A stretch of 64,000 bases of DNA, from the NCBI RefSeq assembly GCF_037039395.1, contig NZ_CP146242.1, positions 248,001 to 312,000 of the forward strand. The letters are read 5' to 3'. Under the pieces are notes generated by a model. That model saw only the letters and a program-made list of their open reading frames with translations, ran no database searches and had not been told where the DNA came from. Positions 56,286 through 64,000 of the stretch are shown here, in pieces (position 1 is the first letter of the stretch; each line of letters starts with the position of its first letter). A program made the translations under genes and the position numbers. This DNA comes from Agrobacterium vitis. GTDB taxonomy: Bacteria > Pseudomonadota > Alphaproteobacteria > Rhizobiales > Rhizobiaceae.

Positions 56286-57332
56286 CTAGCCGATCTTGCG
56301 GATAAAGCCGTAGACAATATTACGGTTGGCGCCGAAACGGACATGAGCATCGATGTCGCCTTCCGGTGTGCTTGCATGAATAACGCGCCACATGTCCTGC
56401 TCACTCCGCAGCAAAAGGGCCCAGTTCATGAAGGTTTCCATATAGCCATCAACGACAATATCTTCCGCAAAGTTGGCGAACATAAAGACGCCATTCGGCT
56501 TCAGCATGGAAAGGCACTTCTTCGTCAGCTTTACGGCTACCTTATCATTAAGGTAATCATAAAGGCCCGACGCATAGACGAAATCGAAAGTTCCAAGGTC
56601 ATGCTCATTGGTCAGGAGGCTACGGACCGATCCGTCAATAGGCTCAATGCAGGTGTCTGCAAAATCCCGGCGAATGGAACCGACACTCAAAGGGTCTTGA
56701 TCGAGCGCGATCCAGCGCTTGATTCTACCCTCTTTCAGAGCGACCGAACGATTGGCTTCGCGCAGATGTCCTGCGGCAATCGTCAGAATTTCAGCATCCG
56801 GTCCGCGTGACGTGGCAATTTCATCGACATGCTGGGTCAGGAGATCGCGGCGCTCCCGTACGGCGACAGATGACGACGCATCCTTGGTGTAATCATACAG
56901 CGCCAGCCCAAGAGGCGAAGCAGCTGCAATTTCATTTGCAACGCTCTCATGACCGTAAATAAAATCAAGTAATTGTGCATCCCCTGAATAGCCGCGTGGC
57001 TTCACGCAAGACCAGCGCGTGAAAGGATCCTCAAGAAAATACTTAGATACTTTATGATTTTGCGCCATTGGTATCAATGACTGCCACAAGACAGGAGAAA
57101 CCTTATTGCGGAGTTTATGAAGCGCTCCAGCCATCATTGCAATGATAGCAGCGGGATCTCTACCGTGCTCAAATTGCTGATAGGCAATGTTGAGCGCCAG
57201 GGCCAATTCGGATTCCGCTAAAACCCGCTCACGATCATCAATTTTCTTGCCTTTTGGCGAAAAAACCTCTGCGGCAATTGCATCTGGAGTGACCAAGCTT
57301 TCGCCGTCTAAGACAGTTTCTATATACTGCAT
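56286..57332 (-). CDS. SAM-dependent methyltransferase (PhcB / 3-OH-PAME-synthase type)
   Basis: 348-residue class I methyltransferase. The N-terminal half has WSCVKPRGYSGDAQLLDFIY, a segment typical of proteins annotated as extracellular-factor (3-hydroxypalmitate methyl ester) synthases such as Ralstonia PhcB. The SAM fold is ILTIAAGHLREANRSVAL, then IKRWIALDQDPLSV, FDFVYASGLYDYLND and LTKKCLSMLKPNGVFMFANF. Whether it makes a signal of that kind here is not known. Base composition is visibly AT-richer than in most neighbours. It lies between two c-di-GMP genes. Confidence 0.75.
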   Translation of the reverse strand: MQYIETVLDGESLVTPDAIAAEVFSPKGKKIDDRERVLAESELALALNIAYQQFEHGRDPAAIIAMMAGALHKLRNKVSPVLWQSLIPMAQNHKVSKYFLEDPFTRWSCVKPRGYSGDAQLLDFIYGHESVANEIAAASPLGLALYDYTKDASSSVAVRERRDLLTQHVDEIATSRGPDAEILTIAAGHLREANRSVALKEGRIKRWIALDQDPLSVGSIRRDFADTCIEPIDGSVRSLLTNEHDLGTFDFVYASGLYDYLNDKVAVKLTKKCLSMLKPNGVFMFANFAEDIVVDGYMETFMNWALLLRSEQDMWRVIHASTPEGDIDAHVRFGANRNIVYGFIRKIG

Positions 57333-57650
57333 ATCCGATCTACCTCTAATTTTTTAGTGACGAAATTAAATGTTTGATAACTATAAAGTCTGATTCTAAC
57401 TATTACGACTGGCGATTTTGGCAATTTTCTATTAAGGTTAATAGGTGAGAATGCGTCACATTAGGCGTGACACACACGTTTGGCGCTTGTCTAAATTTCA
57501 ATTAAATTTAAGGGTAATTGTGCGCTGTATTACATTAGAGATTCGGGTTTAAAATAAAAAGGTGTATCGTGCTGAGTGTGTGAATAGCGCGTATGAAGGA
57601 ATAGCTTGCATTCCTGTTCACGACGGTAAAACTCAGTGGAACATTCCAGC
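57333..57650. other. AT-rich divergent promoter region
   Basis: 318 bases between the methyltransferase and the membrane GGDEF-EAL gene, very rich in A/T. Probably carries both promoters. No frame has coding features. Confidence 0.5.
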
Positions 57651-59675
57651 ATGAAGCACCCCGGGTCGGACCCAATGAAAACCGGTCGGCGCGGCACCCC
57701 TGACAGAAAGCGAACTGCAGAAGTCGTGAAGCTGTATCGAGACCAAACCGAATCCGAGCGCATTGCCGCAGCACGCCATGGCCTTTGGATTGCTGTGATC
57801 TTCTATCTGATGTTTTCAGGGATGGATTACATCCTCATTCCCGACGTTGCATCAACTTTGCTGATCAGCCGTTTTACGGTTGGCGTTTTGTCTCTCGCCA
57901 TTTTGGAAGCCCAGATATTCATTGGCCCGAGAGCCAACATGATAGACTTGACCTGCGCTATGGCGCTCATCATCGGCTATGGCGGCTGGCTTTTCCCCGC
58001 ATCAATGACCGATTCGGTTGAGAATTTTCGCTATTACATGGTGTTTGGCGCAATTTTCATGATGGGTGCCAACCTATTTTTCGGCCTTTATTTTCTGTTG
58101 TCGATCATCACCTCTGCTTCAGTACTTGCCTTGTTTCTTTGGGTTGTTGCGAGTGTATTTGGTCGAGAAACGTCTTACATAATTGCTTTCGCCACGTTTT
58201 ATGTGCTGTGCTTCGTCTTCACCAGCTATGTCAACTGGCGACTGAACAAGGAGCGCTACCACGTTTTCCTGAATGCGCTGGAGGCACGCAAGCAGCATCG
58301 GGAAGCAATCGAACGCGGCAAAGCGCTGCTGCGCCTTTCCAATACAGACTACCTGACCGGTGTTGAAAACCGGCGTGCCATCGATCAGCGATTGCGGGAC
58401 AATTGGGCTGAATGGCAAAGTTCAGGAACCGGCTTTGCCGCAATTCTGGTCGACGTCGATTTCTTTAAGAAATACAATGATTATTACGGCCATCAGGCGG
58501 GCGACCATTGTCTGGTTCTGGTTGCCAATGCTCTGAAGACCGCACTGCTGCCCTTCAATGCCTCCATTGGCCGCTACGGCGGCGAGGAGTTCATCGTGCT
58601 GGCTCAGGCCAATAGCCGTGACGATGTCGGCCTGCTGGCAGAGATGATTCGCCATACCGTGGAAAAAATGTCGCTGGTCCACGATCAGCGCAAGGATGGC
58701 ATACATGTCGTCACCGTCAGCGTCGGTGCGGCCTTTACGCGTCCTCACTTCGGTCCACGGCTGGAAAAGATCATTACCGAGGCGGATCGGGCGCTTTACT
58801 CGGCCAAGGCCAATGGTCGTAATTGCGTGCGGTTGTTCGACCCGAACGACCCGCAAAGCAGCGATGACAGCGAACATATTGCCGCCCTGTTGCGGGTGGC
58901 TGTGGCCAATAACCTGGTTTCCCTCGTCTATCAGCCGATCCTCAACCTCACCACCGGCAAGATTGACGCCGCAGAAGCCCTGATGCGACTGAAACTGCTG
59001 GACGGGACTCCTGTGCCACCCTCAGTTTTCATCCCGATTGCCGAGCGGACGGGGTCTATCCTCGATCTCGGCTTATGGACGCTACGGCAGGCCTGCGACG
59101 AAATCCTCGTTCCCGGCCACGCGCCGGTCGTCAGCATCAATGTCTCTCCCATTCAGCTGAAAACCCGGGGCTTTGCCGCCGCCGTGGCTGAAATTCTGAT
59201 CGATACCGGGGTCGATGGGCAGCATGTCGCCTTCGAGATCACCGAAGGCATCAATATGGATCGTCAATCCGACATCCTGCGCTGCATCAAGGACCTTGAA
59301 AATATGGGCATCCGCATCTGGCTGGATGATTTCGGCACCGGTTTCGCCGGCCTGTCCTGGCTGCGGCTCTTCAATTTCGACACGGTGAAGATCGACAGGT
59401 CCTTCCTTCAGGACAGCGATACGCCGAAGGGACGCTCCATGCTGCGCGACATCATCGCGCTGGTCCGCAATCGTGGCCACCGCATTCTGGTCGAGGGCAT
59501 CGAGACCGCGGAACAGCTGGAACTGATGCGGCAGTTCGACATCGATCATGTGCAGGGATTCTACATCGGCCGACCGGCCACGCTGGATGTCTTCAAGTCC
59601 AAACCCCTGAACCAGTTTAGCCCAGCCGAGGCGGAAAGCGCAGATGCGCCGCTGATTACCCATTTCATCAGCTAG
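57651..59675 (+). CDS. membrane-bound GGDEF-EAL c-di-GMP protein
   Basis: 674-residue protein. Six or so membrane helices lie in the first 200 residues (for example YLMFSGMDYILIPDVASTLL and TSASVLALFLWVVASVFG). A GGDEF domain starts at DYLTGVENRRAI and has intact YGGEEF with no I-site RxxD. An EAL domain follows with AAEALMRL, SINVSPIQL, FEITEG, WLDDFGTGFAG, VKIDRSF and VEGIET, all active-site residues present. It may therefore make or break c-di-GMP. ATG 57651 was chosen; a GTG 15 bases before it and ATG 57675 are alternatives. Confidence 0.9.
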   Translation: MKHPGSDPMKTGRRGTPDRKRTAEVVKLYRDQTESERIAAARHGLWIAVIFYLMFSGMDYILIPDVASTLLISRFTVGVLSLAILEAQIFIGPRANMIDLTCAMALIIGYGGWLFPASMTDSVENFRYYMVFGAIFMMGANLFFGLYFLLSIITSASVLALFLWVVASVFGRETSYIIAFATFYVLCFVFTSYVNWRLNKERYHVFLNALEARKQHREAIERGKALLRLSNTDYLTGVENRRAIDQRLRDNWAEWQSSGTGFAAILVDVDFFKKYNDYYGHQAGDHCLVLVANALKTALLPFNASIGRYGGEEFIVLAQANSRDDVGLLAEMIRHTVEKMSLVHDQRKDGIHVVTVSVGAAFTRPHFGPRLEKIITEADRALYSAKANGRNCVRLFDPNDPQSSDDSEHIAALLRVAVANNLVSLVYQPILNLTTGKIDAAEALMRLKLLDGTPVPPSVFIPIAERTGSILDLGLWTLRQACDEILVPGHAPVVSINVSPIQLKTRGFAAAVAEILIDTGVDGQHVAFEITEGINMDRQSDILRCIKDLENMGIRIWLDDFGTGFAGLSWLRLFNFDTVKIDRSFLQDSDTPKGRSMLRDIIALVRNRGHRILVEGIETAEQLELMRQFDIDHVQGFYIGRPATLDVFKSKPLNQFSPAEAESADAPLITHFIS

Positions 59676-59778
59676 AACTTGTCAGGGAAAAATGGAAACC
59701 CGTTTTCCGGAAAAGACACGCGAAAACAAGAGATGCCATAGTCTGTCTGGTTTAATCTGGACCTGACAGACGCTACAG
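59674..59778 (+). repeat. RIME-like repeat, full two-palindrome copy
   Basis: AGAACTTGTCAGGGAAAAAT ... TTTTCCGGAAAAGACACGCG and then TAGTCTGTCTGGTTTAATCT ... GGACCTGACAGACGCTACAG. Its first bases overlap the stop codon of the GGDEF-EAL gene. Confidence 0.8.
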
Positions 59779-59846
59779 CCTGAGCTATTGGCCAAGCTGA
59801 ACCGACGGCCCTGCACACCGTATGGTGCGCAGGGCGGATCGGGTAA

Positions 59847-62123
59847 TCAGCCGCTGAATTTGCCGCTGCGCGGGAAGCCCTTGGGAACCGTCCGTCCGGC
59901 CCCTGCCCGGTCGCCTAGCCACTCCAGCAATTCGTCCTTGCTGCGGGTGAAGATCCGGCCAGCACTATCTTCCCAGGAAAGCCCGTCTCCAAGGGTAAAG
60001 CACTTGATGTCGGAGACACCACCGTCCTTGTAGCGTTGCAGACGCACGCCCTTGCCACGGCTCATTTCCGGTATCTGGGCCAGCGGGAAGACCACCATCT
60101 TGCGGTTTTCACCGACGACGGCCACATGGTCGCCAGAAATCGGCACGACCAGCTTGGTTTCGTCAGGCATGCCGACATTCATCACCTGCTTGCCCTTGCG
60201 GGTATTGGCGGTGATGTCGCTTTCCGCCACGATGAAGCCATTGCCACCCGTCGAGGCAATCAGCAGCTTGCGGGCTGGATCGTGGACGAAGGCCGTCAAC
60301 ACATCCTGATCGTTTTCCATATCGACCATGATGCGGATCGGCTCCCCATGGCCGCGCCCGCCGGGCAGCTTGTCGCCGCCAAGCGTGTAGACCTTGCCAC
60401 CGGTGGTCACCAGCAGGATCTTGTCGGTGGTCTGGGCCGGGAACGCCACGCGCAAACCATCGCCTTCCTTGAAGGTCAGGCTGGCCTTATCGTAGCTGTG
60501 GCCCTTCAGCGCCCGTATCCAGCCTTTTTCGGAAATGACGACCGTGATCGGCTCTTTCTCGATCATCGCCTGCTGAATGGCATCGACATCGGCGTCCGGT
60601 GCATTGGCAAACAGCGTGCGGCGGCGGCCAATGTCGGTCGCCTTGGCGTATTTCTTCTTCACCTCACCGATTTCCGAGGCGACAGTCCCCCATTGCAGGT
60701 CGTCGGAGGCCAGCAATGTCTCGATCTCTGCCTTTTCCTTGGAGAGCGCATCGTGTTCCTTGCGGATCTCGAATTCCTCGAGCTTGCGCAAATTGCGCAA
60801 CCGCATGTTCAAAATGGCTTCGGCCTGGTTGTCGGTCAGCTCAAAGCGGGCAATCAGCGCGTCCTTGGCCTCGTCTTCCTCGCGGATGATGCGGATCACC
60901 TCGTCGAGATTGAGATAGGCGATCAGCAACCCGCCGAGAATTTCCAGCCGCCGGTCGATGGCCGCCAGGCGGAAGCGCGACCGGCGCACCAGCACGTCCT
61001 TGCGGTGGTCCAGCCACTCCAGCAGCACTTCGTTCAGCGCCATCACCTTCGGCACTTTACCTTGGGAAAGCACGTTCATGTTCAAGGGAATGCGGCTTTC
61101 CAGCTCAGACAGCTTGAACAGCGATTCCATCAGGATGGTCGGATCGACAGTCCGGCTCTTCGGCACCAGCACGACGCGAACGTCTTCCGCTGACTCATCG
61201 CGAATATCTTCCAGCAACGGCAGGCGCTTGGCGATCAGCAATTCGGCGATTTTTTCGATCAACCGGGATTTCTGCACCTGAAACGGGATCTGGGTGATGA
61301 CGATCTGATAGCCGCCGCGCCCGAGGTCTTCCGTCTCCCATTTGGCCCGCACCCGGAAACCGCCGCGCCCGGTGCGGTAGGTTTCCAGCATGCTTTCGCG
61401 GCTTTCGATGACAATGCCGCCGGTCGGGAAATCCGGTCCTTCGATGCCGCCGCGCTGCGGATGAGCCGGATCCGCAAACAGATCTTCAACAGAAGCGCTA
61501 CGGTTCTTGATCAGATAAAGCGCCGCATCGCACAGTTCATGGGCATTGTGCGGCGGGATCGAGGTTGCCATGCCGACCGCGATGCCGGAAGCACCATTGG
61601 CGAGCAGATTGGGAAAGGCGCCGGGCAACACCACCGGCTCATCGTCTTCCTCGTTATAGGTCGGACGAAAATCCACCGCATCCTGCTCGATACCCTCGAG
61701 CAGAAGCCCGGCAACGTCGGTCATCCGTGCTTCGGTATATCGGTAGGCAGCCGCCGAATCGCCGTCGATATTGCCGAAATTGCCCTGACCATCGACAACG
61801 GGATAGCGCTGCGAAAAATCCTGGGCGAGCCGCACCAGCGCGTCATAAACGGACTGGTCGCCATGCGGGTGAAATTTACCGATGACATCGCCGACGATAC
61901 GGGCGCATTTCTTGAAGGCGGAATTGGGCCTGATGCCCATTTCGCTCATCGCATGGATGATGCGCCGATGCACCGGCTTGAGGCCATCGCGCACGTCAGG
62001 CAGCGCCCGGTGCATGATGGTCGACAGCGCATAGGCCAGGTAGCGCTCTTCCAGCGCATATTTCAGATCGATCGGTGTGACGTTATCGCCACCGTCGCCA
62101 GGCGGTATAAGACTTTTTCCCAT
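59847..62123 (-). CDS. parC: DNA topoisomerase IV subunit A
   Basis: Type IIA topoisomerase subunit that decatenates daughter chromosomes. 758 residues from [12 protein letters not shown], with AAGGGG upstream. The breakage domain holds the catalytic Tyr in [10 protein letters not shown] and [20 protein letters not shown]. At the position of the quinolone-sensitive Ser of E. coli ParC there is Gln (residue 90). The C-terminal part has beta-pinwheel blades ([20 protein letters not shown]). The 758-residue length and the alphaproteobacterial-type HPHGDQS argue for ParC rather than GyrA. Confidence 0.95.
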   Translation of the reverse strand: MGKSLIPPGDGGDNVTPIDLKYALEERYLAYALSTIMHRALPDVRDGLKPVHRRIIHAMSEMGIRPNSAFKKCARIVGDVIGKFHPHGDQSVYDALVRLAQDFSQRYPVVDGQGNFGNIDGDSAAAYRYTEARMTDVAGLLLEGIEQDAVDFRPTYNEEDDEPVVLPGAFPNLLANGASGIAVGMATSIPPHNAHELCDAALYLIKNRSASVEDLFADPAHPQRGGIEGPDFPTGGIVIESRESMLETYRTGRGGFRVRAKWETEDLGRGGYQIVITQIPFQVQKSRLIEKIAELLIAKRLPLLEDIRDESAEDVRVVLVPKSRTVDPTILMESLFKLSELESRIPLNMNVLSQGKVPKVMALNEVLLEWLDHRKDVLVRRSRFRLAAIDRRLEILGGLLIAYLNLDEVIRIIREEDEAKDALIARFELTDNQAEAILNMRLRNLRKLEEFEIRKEHDALSKEKAEIETLLASDDLQWGTVASEIGEVKKKYAKATDIGRRRTLFANAPDADVDAIQQAMIEKEPITVVISEKGWIRALKGHSYDKASLTFKEGDGLRVAFPAQTTDKILLVTTGGKVYTLGGDKLPGGRGHGEPIRIMVDMENDQDVLTAFVHDPARKLLIASTGGNGFIVAESDITANTRKGKQVMNVGMPDETKLVVPISGDHVAVVGENRKMVVFPLAQIPEMSRGKGVRLQRYKDGGVSDIKCFTLGDGLSWEDSAGRIFTRSKDELLEWLGDRAGAGRTVPKGFPRSGKFSG

Positions 62124-62427
62124 GCCCCTTGCGTAGCCGAGAACCCCTTGCACGGCAAGGATTCCGGGGGATGCACCTGTGGATTATCCGATCAGGGCGT
62201 TGGCGGCCCTTGAGACAAAATCAAACTACAGCGCCGTGCGCCCTATATGGCGCACAAAGGTTCGCTGTAGCTCTTTATATCTGCTGCATAATTTTCTCCT
62301 TAAATCGAATCCGATTTAAGGAATTATGCAGTAGTACGACAAAAAGCATGGCGGATTTCCACACTGTCTTATAAAGGATCATGACCGCGCAATCGCGCAT
62401 ATCCTTTTGTTCTTAGAGGGAATTGTT
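62124..62427. other. 304-base divergent region with hairpin repeat
   Basis: Promoters of parC and of the secreted-protein gene must lie here, on either side of the repeat. No further feature is seen. Confidence 0.5.
62226..62334. repeat. double-hairpin repeat, second full copy
   Basis: CTACAGCGCCGTGCG ... GCGCACAAAGG ... CGCTGTAG, then CTCTTTATAT and CTGCATAATTTTCTCCTTAA facing CGATTTAAGGAATTATGCAG. Closely matches the copy at 55910; the left arm of the second hairpin has a few extra bases. Confidence 0.8.
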
Positions 62428-63651
62428 ATGACGACGCATAAATCCGCCGGGCTTGTCCTGCGCCGCATCCTCTCGGCCAGTGCCGCCATTCTCGTGCTTC
62501 CCTCGGCAGCTTTCGCGCTGGATGGCCAGGATTTGCTCGCCAAGATCAATAAATCCTATAGTGGGGGCAGTGCCGCCATTACCGCCAGTTCCATCGACAT
62601 CAACGGCGATGTCGTGACCCTGCGCGGCACCAAGCTGAAGCCGGCCAAGGCGTCCGATACCGGCCCGGATTCGACGCCAGTCTCGATCGGAGACGTGAAG
62701 ATGAGCGGCGTCATTGAAAACCAGGACGGCTCCTATGAGATCGACCGGGTTGATTTCCAGCCGCTCAATCTGGTTGAAAACAACTCGACCGTCACCGCCT
62801 CCGATCTCTATTTGTCCGGCGTCACCGTTCCGGCCAAGACCGATGGCGGCGATCTCGCCTCCATGCTGTTTTATGAAAAGGCCCATAGCGGCCCGATCAG
62901 CGTCAAGGCGGATGGCAAGGAAGTGTTGTCCATGGCCGAGGCCGAAGCGACAACGGCAATCGAGGACGATGGCGCCAGCCTTGCCTTCGAAGGGTCAGTC
63001 AAAGGTTTCAAACTCGATCTGTCCACCGTCGATGATCCAAAGAGCCGCGATGCAATCGAAAAGCTCGGGATCAGCATGCTGGATGGCGGCATGACCATGA
63101 AAGGCAGCTGGGAACTGCAATCGGGAACGATTGACGTTCAAAACTACACGCTCGATTTCAAGAATGTCGGTAAGCTGACGGTGGCGCTTGGCCTGTCCGG
63201 TTATACGCTTGATCTGGTCAAGCAACTTCAGGAAACCGCCCGCGCCATGGAAACCAATGCCAAGGACCCGCAGGCGCAGCAGGCCTCCGGCATCGCCATT
63301 CTCGGCCTGATGCAGCAAATGTCCTTCCTGGGCGCCGATATCCGCTTCGACGATGCCGGCATTACCGAGCGGGCGCTGGCCTATAGCGGCAGCCAACAAG
63401 GCGTCTCGGGCAAGGATATGGGCCAGATGGTCAAGGCCATGACGCCTTTGATGCTGGCCCAGGCCAAGCTTGGCGATTTCCAGAACGTCGTCACGGCAGC
63501 CGTCAATGCCTATATCGACAATCCGAAGAGCCTGACAATCTCCGCGGAACCGCAGAACCCAGTCCCCTTCCCGATGATCGTCGGCGCAGCCATGGGCGCA
63601 CCGGAAACGCTGCCCAAGGTTCTGGGTGCGAAAGTAACGTCCAACGACTGA
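62428..63651 (+). CDS. conserved secreted protein, unknown function
   Basis: 407-residue protein with a signal peptide (SASAAILVLPSAAFA) and a mature region rich in Ser, Asp and Thr with many short beta-like segments (SIDINGDVVTLRGTKLKP, SVKADGKEVLSMAEAEATTA). No catalytic motif or Cys. It may be a periplasmic protein of a rhizobial family without a name. GAGGG eight bases before the ATG supports the start. A terminator follows at once. Confidence 0.8.
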   Translation: MTTHKSAGLVLRRILSASAAILVLPSAAFALDGQDLLAKINKSYSGGSAAITASSIDINGDVVTLRGTKLKPAKASDTGPDSTPVSIGDVKMSGVIENQDGSYEIDRVDFQPLNLVENNSTVTASDLYLSGVTVPAKTDGGDLASMLFYEKAHSGPISVKADGKEVLSMAEAEATTAIEDDGASLAFEGSVKGFKLDLSTVDDPKSRDAIEKLGISMLDGGMTMKGSWELQSGTIDVQNYTLDFKNVGKLTVALGLSGYTLDLVKQLQETARAMETNAKDPQAQQASGIAILGLMQQMSFLGADIRFDDAGITERALAYSGSQQGVSGKDMGQMVKAMTPLMLAQAKLGDFQNVVTAAVNAYIDNPKSLTISAEPQNPVPFPMIVGAAMGAPETLPKVLGAKVTSND

Positions 63652-63678
63652 GGAGCGTCAAGCTCGAATACAGACGAT

Positions 63679-63706
63679 AAAAGTCGCCAGACTGGCGGCT
63701 TTTTTT
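63679..63706 (+). terminator. Rho-independent terminator after the secreted-protein gene
   Basis: AGTCGCCA and TGGCGGCT make an 8-pair stem (one G-U pair) with a three-base loop and seven T residues after it, about 30 bases past the stop. Confidence 0.85.
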
Positions 63707-63730
63707 GTGGAATGCGTTTTGCAGATTGCG

Positions 63731-64000
63731 CTATTTTTCCTGCGGCCCCTGCCCTGCATCCTTGCTGGGCGCGGTAGCAGTATCATGAAGTTTCGTCGCA
63801 TTGCGAAACAGGATGAGCGCGAAGACAAGACCGGTGGAGACGCCGATGATGACATCGAGAAAACGCACCAGTCCGCCGGTCGCAGGGCCAAGCAGGATGA
63901 CCAGAAGTGCTGAGGCGCCAGCCTGGATAGGCGTGACGGGTGCCAGATTGGTCAGCGCGCCCAGAAACATCGCGGCGAATATGGCCAGCGAAATCTGGAC
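63731..64000 (-). CDS. FUSC/aromatic-acid-exporter-like membrane protein, C-terminal part
   Basis: The window holds the last 89 residues of a protein that runs on past the right edge. It has two or three helices (ISLAIFAAMFLGALTNLAPV, ALLVILLGPATGGLVRFLDV, IIGVSTGLVFALILFRNATK) and an acidic tail DTATAPSKDAGQGPQEK. The pattern of repeated Gly-rich helices with RFLDVIIG fits the FUSC/ArAE efflux family. The 5' end is not visible. Confidence 0.65.
   Translation of the reverse strand, partial: VQISLAIFAAMFLGALTNLAPVTPIQAGASALLVILLGPATGGLVRFLDVIIGVSTGLVFALILFRNATKLHDTATAPSKDAGQGPQEK

Noticed and set aside
56286..57332. Acquired genomic island around the methyltransferase
   Set aside because: The AT-rich composition is suggestive, but there is no integrase, att-like repeat, tRNA edge or mobile gene.
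55910..62334. CRISPR array
   Set aside because: The repeats are isolated hairpins, not short repeats with regular spacers, and no cas gene is present.

Overview
The window looks like a stretch of the main chromosome of a rhizobial alphaproteobacterium, closest in feel to the Agrobacterium/Allorhizobium/Rhizobium group. The reasons are the rhizobial gene neighbourhoods (rplM-rpsI, argC, heme A synthase plus DUF2842, glyA-nrdR-ribDE-ribH-nusB, the ldtR-ldtP pair, ihfA-MerR), a DUF982 protein, a Mg-type HemB, an alphaproteobacterial ParC, and many intergenic mosaic repeats of the RIME type. No phage, integrase, transposase or CRISPR array was seen.

Layout. 0-9.7 kb: clpP, a membrane diguanylate cyclase, an orphan cytochrome P450, a cupin protein, a metallophosphoesterase, metY, and two CoA-binding paralogues bracketing a small secreted protein. 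A gene-poor, AT-richer 1.2-kb gap follows. 9.7-18.3 kb: rplM-rpsI, a small monooxygenase-fold protein, a tandemly duplicated pair of glycosyltransferase-like genes, an agmatinase-family gene, argC, a small-molecule kinase, an extradiol-dioxygenase-like gene, ctaA and DUF2842. 18.4-28.3 kb: a polysaccharide locus (GNAT/FemAB-like protein, Wzc-like co-polymerase, Wza-like exporter, two glycosyltransferases, priming phosphotransferase, Wzy-like polymerase) that resembles the unipolar polysaccharide (upp) locus of Agrobacterium. 28.3-34.1 kb: small genes among repeats, a PHB-depolymerase-like esterase, tRNA-Pro(GGG), an orphan HisKA_2 kinase, a PRC-barrel protein and DUF982.

34.1-38.9 kb: a minus-strand envelope/lipid block (UQCC-type chaperone, DUF177, plsX, fabH, ihfA, MerR), with bamE divergent. 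39-48 kb: hppA, MFS, nusB, ribH, ribE, ribD, nrdR and glyA, read leftward and interrupted by one plus-strand secreted gene. 48-54 kb: the L,D-transpeptidase ldtP and its MarR regulator ldtR, a small membrane protein, hemB, an RDD protein and bpt. 54-60 kb: a GAF-GGDEF(degenerate)-EAL protein, a methyltransferase of the 3-OH-PAME-synthase type and a membrane GGDEF-EAL protein, in AT-richer DNA with strong hairpins. 60-64 kb: parC, a secreted rhizobial protein and the end of a FUSC-like transporter.

How the parts may work together. The upp-like locus supplies a surface polysaccharide. Three c-di-GMP genes in the window belong to the class of proteins that controls attachment polysaccharides, but any link to this locus is inference. 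ldtR/ldtP, bamE, plsX/fabH and the RDD protein are envelope functions. The most distinctive features are the 963-bp tandem duplication with a breakpoint relic, the Wzc protein with a broken P-loop, the nested repeat at 19.6-20.0 kb, and the methyltransferase flanked by two c-di-GMP genes.
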